The notes below the pieces were generated by a model. The model was not told where the DNA came from. It was given only the letters and a program-made list of their open reading frames with translations, and made no database searches. A stretch of 64,000 nt of DNA, from positions 16,505,444 through 16,569,443 of the forward strand of contig NC_090703.1 of the NCBI RefSeq assembly GCF_040954835.1. Direction: 5' to 3'. This document shows, piece after piece, positions 51,101-61,402 of the stretch (position 1 is the first letter of the stretch; each line of letters opens with the position of its first letter). The DNA comes from Lepisosteus oculatus (taxonomy: Eukaryota; Chordata; Actinopteri; Semionotiformes; Lepisosteidae). The position numbers were made by a program, and so were the translations under genes.

Positions 51101-53239
51101 CAAACTTAAAAGACTAAGAATAGCTAAAAATCTTCTGTTCTGGGTTTCTTTAAAGTAATCGCAGAAAATAAATCAATTTTCAGCCTTCTAGGTAAAAGTT
51201 TACCCTTGCTTTTTACTGCAGGTTTGTCTTTTAATACATTATTACATGTTAATTGAGGAACCTAAGACATACAGATAAGATGCCTTTTATATGAAGCAGA
51301 GTTTCCTTAACCTAAACTTGATTGCATCAGTTTGAAGTACACCATGTGTGGTCCAGTGTGTTTATCACTGGGCCCCATTTCTGCACTCAGTTTTACTTGA
51401 GAGTGCTGCCTTTTGATTTTTAAACTAAATTGGAGATTAGCAAACCACTTTTAATGCATGTTTCATAGGTTCTTTCATTTAAGCCCTCAGAGTAATTTAC
51501 TGTTTTCTTTAAAAACAAAAATACAAGTTGGCACCGATGAAGTTGAAAAATTAATAAGATTGAGATAAAATTTAGTTCATGAAAAATAATCATCTTAAAA
51601 CAGATCATGCATCATAAGCTTTTTTCATGAAGGTAATCTGTTTAACTCTATGACTCATCCTCAAATTAATAATGCCAAATGAGTCTTTCACTTATTATTA
51701 CTGTTTTATGGGCGAGACAATCTAATGTACTTTACACGTCACATTTTGGGACTGCTAACTCAAATGCAAAACAGTACTTCTTAGACATTGCTCAACTAGC
51801 TGAATGCAAAATTACATTGACTAAAAGCTTTTAGTGATGGTGGTTTTCCATTATGTTGATACAAGATGCTTCTAAATGTACTGGGTTGGCAAAGGAGCTG
51901 AAGGTTTGGTGTAATTTAGGCTTAACTCTATGATTGAGAACAAACATACTGCACCAGTTCTCCAGTGTAATTTAACTTTATAATATACTGTATATGGATT
52001 TTCAACATACTAATAAAGCCCAATCCATTCTAGTGAATTTTTCTCACCACAATTTAAGAAATTACATTCCATCAAATTACTTATAATAAGCAGACTCTAT
52101 GGTAAATATTTTTTTGTTGATAGCCAATCTACATCTTATTCAGTCCAGCTTTACTGTGTTGCAAAGTTGATTTCTGTTATTCCAAGTTGTATAAGAGTAG
52201 TTATTGCACTAAGCAAGCATAGTCCAACTGAAATCAGAACAATCATTTATACTAGGGTGACAATTTTGCATTCTCTCCCAATTCTGCAATTCTCTTGTGC
52301 AATTGAAAATCACAACATTTTTATTTGCCCTGTTAAAAATAGCGTGGATATTTTCACAAAGCTGGAAACACAAAACATTATTATGTATAACTGTGCACAC
52401 TATTGCAATTATAGAAATGTGCCAGCCATATATGTTAGCATCTTCCACCCATGTTTTCTGTGGAACCCAGTTTAACTACTCAGTTGTGCCTGTGTGGGTG
52501 TGTGTGTGTGTGCTCAACGACAACTGTCCCCTGGTGCTCTATGCCTCCAGAAAAGACCCCAGGTATAAGCAGATTTCTGACAGCTGGATGGATTTATGCG
52601 ACAATTTGTTCAGTTTACATAAGTAAACTATTCCCTTACTCTTATGAAGTATTTAATGGGCTTCTCATGATTCTGTTTCTTTTCTCATCTGCTATCATTA
52701 CATTGTTTATTTATTTGCTAATTCCAGAACATTGTGTCCTGTCAGCTGTGAAATTTTAAAAAGATTGAAAATGGAATAGATACATCACAACTGGATGTTT
52801 TAGGTAGAGGAAATTAAGGACTGATTCAACTGTAAGAAACTAAAAATAGTGAAAATATGTTGTAACTAATTTGTCATAAGCATTACTTTAATTTCTGCTG
52901 TGTTCCAGTTTTTTCAAACTGGTTACATCTATATACTAATCTATATATGCGCTTACCTCCTTAAGCCATCTGAGCTAATTTCTTGAAGAAAACTCATGAG
53001 ATGCATAAGACAATGCTTAGCAAGTATGGCTACTTCTTCCTTTTATAAAATAATGGGACATTTTAAAGCTTTAAAATTCACGGAAATGTCACAGCTGTGA
53101 AGTGTTCCATCTTGCATTTCAGGCTGACAATCTTCATCTGTTTTATCAAAGACTCACTTCCAAGGTATGCTTTTTAACAATCATTGTAGAAATGTAGGAA
53201 ACCTATTCGTTCCCAAGGAGTTTTCTTAGTATCATAGCT
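48162..53239. other. eif2ak4 3' UTR and intergenic gap to the convergent crim1-like gene
   Basis: The eif2ak4 3' UTR starts at 48162. ATTAAA variants occur near 48424 and 48544, and a canonical AATAAA lies at 48854-48859, so the 3' end is not decided. On the other strand the crim1-like 3' UTR begins at 53239 going left, with a candidate AATAAA at 52711-52706. The space between has a short (GT)n run near 52498-52513 and chance open frames only. No gene or transposon was recognised here. Confidence 0.5.
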
Positions 53240-56200
53240 CTAACCCAACAGTCGACTCTGCTTGTTGTTCACTTTCGCTCTAGGGATGATGTATCTATCA
53301 CCATTGGAAGAGCTGCCTTCTGCTGTGAAGCTGACTGTGCAGTCACTCCTGACGTTTTGAAATTTGTTTTCCTTTGAGGGCTCCATGTAAACCACAGCAT
53401 TCGTATTCACATGCTTTTTCAGAATGACTGTCTGGAAAGACAGAAGAAACTTATTACTTCACTTACAGTCAAAGCTGTTGTAACAGTAAAAATACTAGTG
53501 GAGCCTTTGAGTAAACTGTTGATGCATATAACTCTTGTAATGTAATGTTTGTCTCTGAAATGTGTAAAACTGCACAACAATGCTGCATATAATTTGGAAT
53601 TGCTGTGAATATGTTTATATTTATTTCTGATGATATAAAGACTTTTCTGCAATGCCGAAAATAAACACTGCACAATGTTCTTTTAATATACAGCATCCAG
53701 TGTATACAGTATTACCAGCAACAATGCTCTCTGCTGTTTCACTGTATTGTTCCTCTTTGTAGTCCTACCTTTTTTGGTGCATTGTAACAAGACAAAAGAA
53801 CCAATTTCTTCTTCTTGTTGATCAGAAGAGCAACTAGAAGGAATATGACAATGGCCAGCAGTATACCAGCTAAAATCCAGGCTGCTGACTGATATATCAA
53901 AGCCACTTCTGTCTGGTTTGGGAAATCTTCACCGAGACCTTTTCCATCTGCAGCACAAAGGACAGAGTACAGAACCATGTTGTATTGTGTCAAATTTCTC
54001 ACACTGACTAGTGAAATGAAAGAACTGTAGTAAAAACAGAAATATTTTTATGACATTATTCTGTCCTAATCTATTTAAGTGAAAAAACATTCTCTCTTTA
54101 TTTACTTGGCAGACACCCTCTTAGTATTAGAGTAGTCTTTTGTAAGTTTACCAATCTATGGATTACTTCCCAGAGCAATTTCAGCTGTCTGTCCTCCATT
54201 CATTTCAATCACGTCTTTCTACAATCTCAGTTCCCAAAATTCAGTTCTTTATCTAGTATTGTATTAATGTCAGTTAAACATCCTGCATAGTGGTTTATAT
54301 AGTGAAATGTTTATTGAAACCATTTGTTTCTGTTATTTCAGTACTCATAATCTCCAACTCTTTACAGTTATATCTCTAATTATTGTACCAAAAAACAGTA
54401 ATCAATGTATGGTAAGATCTTATCTGTTTTTTTACTTAACTTTGTGTGAGTTAAGTAGAGATAATGTATGAAACCAAAGTTACAAAAAAAGTAGCCAATG
54501 GGGTATCCCAAACTTTTAGTGATTAATGGTGTAGTGTTGGCTGTCTTGCTTACGAGACACCACTTACTGTATATCAGAACAGAGAAAATGCATTTGTGGA
54601 TCATTTTGGTGTTGGTGGAGGGGAGTCCCTATTACCTGTAAAGCGCTTTGAGTGGAGTGTCCAGAAAAGCGCTACATAAGTGTAAGCAATTATTATTATT
54701 ATTATTATTTCAACCTCCAACCCTTAAACACCTTGAGTGTCAGTGAATAAGTGTCTACATGGTATTTTACCTGTAACTGCAACAACTGGTGGGAGCTGAG
54801 TTGTGGAAAACCACCATCTGCTGTCCTCTGTGTATGTTGGTTTCTCTCTAGGTGTCTGGGTTGACAGCATTATTGGAACCATGGTCGTTGTCATATCTTA
54901 AACACAAAATTATAAACATCTGGTCAACATGCAATGCAGAGAGGAGTAAAACACAATCTTTTTAGGTAATTGTTCCACATACTGTATAGTTCCAAAATTT
55001 GCCAGTTGAAAATTGTAAAACACCTAAGACCTAAAAGATTTTAAATTGCCCTGCCAAAACTGGCTTTTGAAGTGTAAAGGTCATCTGCACACTGGCATTG
55101 AGGGCTGTATTTTTGCATTACTGCTGTGGGAAGGCCAAAACAGGAAACTAAATCAAGCTCTTAATGATCTTTTGTTGACTTCATGAAAATGGAAATACTG
55201 AGAGGGCTTCCATTTGTTTTCAGTTTTTTTTTTCCAGTGCCACATACCAAAACAAAGCTAAGATCAAACGGTTCTAAATGGTTTAAATACAATGAGCTGC
55301 TTCAACTAATGTTTCCTCTATAGGAAAAGCTGACCTGGAGCTTTGTTTTCATGTCCTCACATTGAGGGAGCAGGCAATTCAGCAGGAGACAGGAAACATG
55401 GCTGAATGCATGAACACTTTGGGAATGTTTTCAGTCTGTGCGGTCTGTGTCCAGCAGCATTTTTGTGAGTAATCTTGTTTTGTGAGTGTCAGAGAAACTC
55501 AGATTAACCGCAGCTTCTCAGTCCTGCTCTCTGATAGTGAAGCTTTTGTATGAGCTTTCAGAAAATGACCAGAATCATTTGCAAGGTTAAGAGAGATTTT
55601 CTCAATAGGAAAAGCAAAATATAGTTCAGTCCTATATATATGTAAATATATATTTATATTCAGCAGAATTGCAATTAGAAAAACTGTCCTAATATATGTA
55701 CAAGGATGTAGTAATATAAATGTGTCCTCTTCTATTAAAAGCAAGCCCTTCAAATTTATTCCTCAGTATGGAATAACCCAAATTAACCATGAAATGCCAG
55801 GAACCAGAAGGGCAGGCTATCCAAGACTATATTTTCCAATGCAGCATTTCAAAAGCTGCACTCACCTAAACAGTATGGGCAACATTGACCTTTCCTCAGG
55901 ACAGGAACTCTGCAGTTAGCTGGAGGGCACTGCTGGGAAAAGCACTGTATGGTTCCATTGTTACAGGTACAGCTTGTACAGGGATTGTCTTTCCATGAAA
56001 ATCCAGACAGGAGAAGCTCCCCCTCACTGGATGTGCAAAATTCAGATTGGCTGTTGTTCACAGGAAGCAGGGGCTTCAACTGGTCATCTGTGAATATTAA
56101 GTTCCACATCAATGCTGGATTTATCATGATTCATTTAGCATCACAGGTTTTAATCACAAAAATGAAGAAGAAGTGCATACTGACACATTAGTTTAATCAT

Positions 56201-59200
56201 TTGAATAAATGCAATGATTCTGAGAACTAATTATAAGTATGATAGACCTAGCAGAAGATCTACCAGGAGAGTTTTCACATTTTCTTTTGACATCTCTCAG
56301 TAACAGCGTCCTATATTGTACTATATTGTACATTTATATACAGAATTTTGGTATTCGTGAGCTGAAACTTAAGGTGTTTCAAAAACATACATTAACAGAA
56401 TACTGGCTGGCCTTTTCATGAACTTTCTCTATATACTGTACATCTGGAGAGTTGGTACCAGTGAATGTCATAATATAATAAGAAATGTTACAAATGAGAG
56501 GAGATCAGTCAGCATTTCTGGCCCATTTGATAGTTGGCTTCAGCCATAAGGTTGAGTAGGTTCCGCCATACTTCCACGACAATTTGGGTAGACATGTGCC
56601 TCCTATTCTTTCCTGTAAATGTTCTTTTATACAGCTTCCACTTGTGCCCTACATACAGTATATCTTAATGTAATCCCCCTTTAATTAGCTATGATTATGG
56701 GCCAGAACTCCATCACAATTGTCAGAAATGATGAATGAATTATATTTCTGTTTCTGCTTTACTTCAGTCATTGTGTGTCTCATTCTTTTGCCTGTCGAGT
56801 AAATGAAGGACTGTAACTGGTGCAATATATAGAGGAAGCTTTTATTTGCCTCTGATCATTGTGTAACTACACCCAGTACTCAAAATTCCAAGCACTGAAA
56901 AACCAAGATTACTTTTCAGTTCTGATGCAATAATTAATTATTTTAAAGATCATATATTTGTCTTTTTTTTGAGAAATTCCTTAATGCCCTTAACACTAGA
57001 ATTCTCTTTGCTATGGTCATTTCAATAATCAAAAATTTCTGAAGATACTGCTTTGATGTTGTAGACAGAAGGTAAAATTTCAAAGGCTTGGCTTTTTTCA
57101 AGATTGAATGCTGAAGTGATTAAAAGTCTTTGAAAAAAGCTAACCTTTTATGAGTAGTCATAAGCTTCTGATTTACATTATTTCAGTATGTGAGCAAGAG
57201 GAATTGATAGTGTTTATATATAGGATTGTGCAGGAGCTCTCACCCACTGGAGTCATGCATTGCCAACTTGTGATTAAGGAGGCACATATGTTTTTCACTG
57301 TAAGATCTTAACTTGATGTGAAGCTGGTATGTGCTGGTATGGAGTGTTTATAGGGTTATGTCATACATAAAAATGTCCCACAAAGCTGTCTATCAATCGT
57401 AGTTAGAAAAAACATATGTTGAAAAATATGAGTGCATCAAAGCTTTTCGTTTTGAAAACTTGTAATGTTAAGATGGTATGTTCACATATACTACAGCCCT
57501 GACATGAATATGTTGCAGGTTTTAAGCTGTTTCTGTATACCAGTGTTGGAGGAGGAAAAGGGAAGAAGGCAAATTTTATTCTTAGTATGGATACAGCGTG
57601 TATCCATGCTGACAAATGTATTCAGCAGAGCAACATGAACTTTGTGACTGTCAATAAATCATAGAGGATATTGCCCACTGCTAACATTTCACTTCCAGAA
57701 TAAAATACACGGCACTTGTTACCTGGACAGATGTAGCAGCATGAGTCCTTGCTTCTGGAAGGGGCCTGGCAGAGCACAGGAGGGCAGACTTCGATGTCGC
57801 ACAAGACACGGGCTTTCCTGCAGGTGCAGCGTGTGCACTCATCCAGTTGCCATGTCTCTCCTTCCACATAGAACTCTCCTCCTGGGGCCCTACACACCAC
57901 AAGATCCCCTCCATCCAGCTGCCCACTGCCCGACTCATCTGAAGGGCAGACAAACAGCTTAGAGGGTCTTCGGTAATATGTGTATGAAAGCTTTCAACAA
58001 GTGTGTCAGGAAGTCTCCATGCTGCACTCCCAGTAAACCAAAAGTAATTTTGGAACTCAGAATTATGTCAAACAGAATATTTGGGGGAAATGTCTTATAC
58101 TTTCTACGAGAAGCATTTATACTGTAAGTGTCTCCAAGAGCTTTTTCATTTTCTTCAGTTTTCAAGGAGTGGCCTGCAGTGAAGTTGGCACTATCAAAAG
58201 GCCTAAAGTTAAAACTTTCCCCCCATGAAGATATCGCTAGAGCAATTGGCATGTGCAAACAATTTATTAGAAAATGACAAATCAGGACCGAAGTTATTGT
58301 ACTGTATGACCTCCAAAAATGATTGACACCTAAAGGAAATCGAAATAACTGAACCATTTTTTTTTCTGGTGAAAGTCACGGACAATTTGTATCTGTCTTC
58401 GTCTTCAAAATAGTTTGTTCTGTGTAATCCACACGATCAAAGGGGTTAACACTGCTTGGTCTGCTTACCTTCACAGCTTGGGCAGCACTGGTTTGGCCTG
58501 ACCACGGGGTGTGAACAGCTGGGCACTGGGCATGTAATCAGCAAGCACATCTCCCGGGCGTCATGGCAGTAACAATCCCGGCAGCCGTCGTGCCAGCTCT
58601 CCCCTTCCTTGTAGCGCTGTCCGTTAGCTGTCAGGCAGTAGCTCGCTGTGGGAGCAGGAACTGTTGTGCTGGGGGTGTGGCTAGTCTCTGCAGAGGCAGA
58701 GTTAAAATGTTGGATCTTTTGCCACAGATTACTAGTCAACAACAATAAAGAAGAACTTTGTAATAAATAAAGTGAAATCACATCATGAAAAAATTCCTGA
58801 GTGTAAATTAAGCACAAGTAAACTCGGGAGGGAGATGAAACAAATTGACTTTCTGTCTGGATGGTGTGTTCTTTGCTTAGGAAAGTTGATAGAGTAGGTT
58901 TTTGTTAACTTCTCCAGATCTCTATCCTGTAAAGAATATCAGAACTATGAAATGTGCAGCTTGGCCACACACACCATTGCCCTCAACACAGATGAGGAAT
59001 GGGATGGAATGTAGTTTAACTACCTTTAAACCTTGTGAAACACAACCTGTTCAAGGTGTTCTTTCTGTTAGCAAAGGTCCAACAGATGATTTGGTAGAGG
59101 TTCTGTAGCCAGTGAGTGATGGAACAAAAAACTGTCATTCTAAGCCATATTGTGACAACTATCCTGTAAAACATTATACAGTACAATGGGATTTTTTTCA

Positions 59201-61022
59201 ATCTTATGAATACAGAGAATTATATTTTTTCTTATATGATATGGACAATAAAACCCTTTTCTTCCAATGAATCGGGATTGTTGTTTCTAAACTTCACCCT
59301 ATGTGGCTGGTAGAATAGCTTGGGTTTGCAGAAAAGCACAATTTGTGGTAATATCTGTAAAAAAACAATTGGTGTCCAAGAGGCATCATTTTGTATAGTA
59401 TAACAGCTAATTAAATAAAACAATTCTAACACATAAAATGTAATATAAGGTCACGTATACGTTTCCTTCTGCTTTGTTAGCTTACTTCCCAGATAATATT
59501 TATTAGTGCTCAGGGAAGTGTCTAATATGTTAAATAATTTTTGCAACCTTAAAACCTGTTCCAAAATCTCTTACTTTATTCTGACATGAAAGTACTGCCG
59601 AAGTATAATGATGAAAATTGAAAATCTACCTACAGTAGTATGAGAATGAAAAATCTGTGTGGCTCCCCAGAATGTTTTGTTCCCTAAAGTTTAGCAGTCC
59701 ACTGTAAAATAATCAGACTGAATACAACATTAAAGTTGAACAATTCATGGCACTATGAGTTTACTAAAAATTAATACTATATTCTATGCCTAAAATTATT
59801 ATAACTGCTCGGAAAAAGAAACAAAAATACAGCAATACTACACTACACACATTTCTTTAAGCCCTCTCTTAGATTAAAAATAAGAGCAAGGCGCTTAACA
59901 CTTGTAAGATAATAAACTTGTAAGATAAATTTACAACACAAAGTATCTTTGGACTCCAAAGAGGCTTAAACTTAATTATCCTGTCATCGTTACTGATCTT
60001 TATATTCTATTTATATTTTGATGCTGTTCACCACATATAAAAAACAGTAATAGTAATTTAAAGCAGTAATCTACTGCTAAATCTTCCTCATGAAACAATG
60101 ATTCTGCATTCACCTACTAATTCACTTACTAAATTTATTTTGATTTTGATCTAAAATAAGTGGGTGTTCAGTAATTTAAAATAATGATATTTTAATACAT
60201 TTACTGTATTTAGTGCTTTTCTTGATACCTAACTCAAAGCTCTTTAAAAACCACCAACCATACTGTATGTACGTAGCACCAGCACGCTCACCACACACCA
60301 GCTATCAGTGGGGAGGAGAACAGAGTAATGAAGCCAATTTATAGATGGGGATTATTTGGAGGCCATGATTTGTAAAGGCCAGGGGGAAATTTGGCCAGGG
60401 CACCAGGGTTATACCCCTTACTCTTTCTGAGAGATGCCCTGGGATTTTTATTGACCACGGAAAGTTCGTTTTACGTTTCATCCGAAGGAAGGTGCCTTTT
60501 TTATAGTATTGTGTTCCCATCACTGTACTGAGGCATTAGGACCCAAACAGACTGCGGTATAAGCACTCGCTATTTGTCCCAATAACACCTCTTCCAGCCG
60601 CAGCCTCATCTTTCCCAGGATGTCTCCCATCCAGGTACTGGCCAGGCTCACAGCTGCCTAGCTTCACTGGTTGCTAGTTGTGGGTTGCAGGGTGATATAA
60701 CTGCTGGCAAAATATAACATGAACTCAACAGGAAAGCATGTTACTCCATTTCCTGGTATAATAACTTTGGAATTTATTTCTGAAAGTCACTGAACCAGTT
60801 TTCAACAGTCTTTGAAAGATACGAAACAGCAAAGAGCTATTGACTATATACTGTACACGATTCCCCCAACAGAGAAATACAGGACAGAGAAAAATGTCAC
60901 CTTTACACACACAGATGGAGCATCCTTTCTTATTCTGCTTGTAACCTTCCCTGCAGTCTTTGTCGCAAGTGAATGGAGGACATTTCACACAGCGGCACAT
61001 CTCACAGCCATGCTTGTTTCTC
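53240..61022 (-). CDS. CRIM1-family VWC/antistasin transmembrane protein (3' part, 7 exons)
   Basis: CRIM1 proteins are type I membrane proteins whose cysteine-rich repeats bind BMP-type growth factors and modulate their delivery. Exons: 61022-60901, 58687-58469, 57938-57723, 56087-55866, 54896-54771, 53947-53769, 53431-53240 (stop TAG 53242-53240). All phases agree. In order: the end of one antistasin-like repeat and a full second (C-x-x-C-x-C spacing, GCSICVCK), three VWC domains each ending in a CC-x-x-C type motif, a Thr/Ser/Pro-rich stalk, NQT glycosylation site, a hydrophobic segment beginning AAWILAGILL, stop-transfer NKKKK with CYNAPKK, and a 63-residue cytoplasmic tail ending QSRLLG. 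Human CRIM1 has four VWC domains after its antistasin repeats; only three are found. It may be crim1 itself or a paralogue. The 5' exons (IGFBP, first VWC) lie beyond the window. Confidence 0.85.
54608..54710 (+). repeat. 3' tail of a 5S-derived SINE with ATT microsatellite
   Basis: GTTGGTGGAGGGGAGTCCC, then GTAAAGCGCTTTGAGTGGAG and GTCCAGAAAAGCGCTACATA, end in a run of ATT repeats (about 54688-54709). This is the LINE-like tail of the SINE family whose full copy lies at 60178-60716. The insertion is a 5'-truncated fragment in a crim1-like intron, antisense to that gene. Confidence 0.7.
56128..57700 (-). other. crim1-like intron between the second and third visible VWC exons
   Basis: No further VWC exon, gene or recognised repeat was found here. 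AT-rich sequence only. Confidence 0.5.
58700..60177 (-). other. crim1-like intron between the antistasin exon and first visible VWC exon
   Basis: A search for a fourth cysteine-rich VWC exon on the minus strand found none. The short frames present have no cysteine pattern. Confidence 0.5.
60178..60716 (-). mobile_element. Full-length 5S-rRNA-derived SINE (SINE3-like)
   Basis: Read on the minus strand, the head aligns with 5S rRNA: TATATCACCCTG, then GAAGCTAGGCAGC, CCTGGCCAGTACCTGGATGG and GAGACATCCTGGGAAAGA correspond to the 5S segments CACCCTGAA, GGAAGCTAAGCAGG, GCCTGGTTAGTACTTGGATG and GGGAGACCGCCTGGGAA. A body containing AAAAATCCCAGGGCATCTCT and GATAGCTGGTGTGTGGTGAG follows, and then a degraded LINE-type tail (AAAGAGCTTTGAG near 60240, ending near 60178). 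It lies in the crim1-like intron in the same orientation as the gene. It is a retroposon, not a 5S gene. Confidence 0.8.
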
Positions 61023-61082
61023 CTGTGTCAACCAAAAAAATGATAAGATAACTGAGTTAAAGGCCTGTCCAATATTCTACAT

Positions 61083-61402
61083 ATCTATCCATCTTCTAAC
61101 TGCTTTATCCAGTACAGGGTCATGGGGGAGTCGGGGCATATCCTAAGAAGCAACAGGCACAAGACAGGTTACACCCTTGCATCAACTCATCACAGTGCAG
61201 ACACACACACAAACACAGACAATCACACACTTATACCTAGGGCCTAGTCAAGGTACAGTATGTCTTTGGAACGTGAGAAGACACCAGAGCACCTGGAGGA
61301 AACCCATACAAACTTGGGGATAGCACTCCAGGTCTGGAATTGCACCCACGACCCCAGAGCTGCAAAACAACAATGCTAACCACTGTACCACCATGTTGCC
61401 AC
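61083..61402 (-). mobile_element. tRNA-derived SINE
   Basis: On the minus strand the head, starting near 61400, has an A-box-like TGGTACAGTGG and a B-box-like GTGGGTGCAATTCC. A body follows with CCTCCAGGTGCTCTGGTGTC and a short CA-rich tract (61200-61235). The whole resembles a dispersed ray-finned fish repeat whose usual text includes GGAGGAAACCC and ACCCACGACCCCAGAGCTGC, both present here in plus orientation. It lies in the crim1-like intron upstream of the antistasin exon. Confidence 0.65.

Noticed and set aside
52167-52759. Several overlapping plus-strand frames near a GT repeat
   Set aside because: AT-rich chance frames in the gap between convergent genes. Composition and lack of motifs argue against coding.
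57959-58357. 132-codon minus-strand open frame
   Set aside because: Located in the crim1-like intron, with no cysteine pattern, no splice sites in phase and no known family.
60560-60716. 5S rRNA gene
   Set aside because: The 5S similarity is diverged and runs into a SINE body and LINE-like tail, so it is a retroposon head rather than a functional 5S gene.
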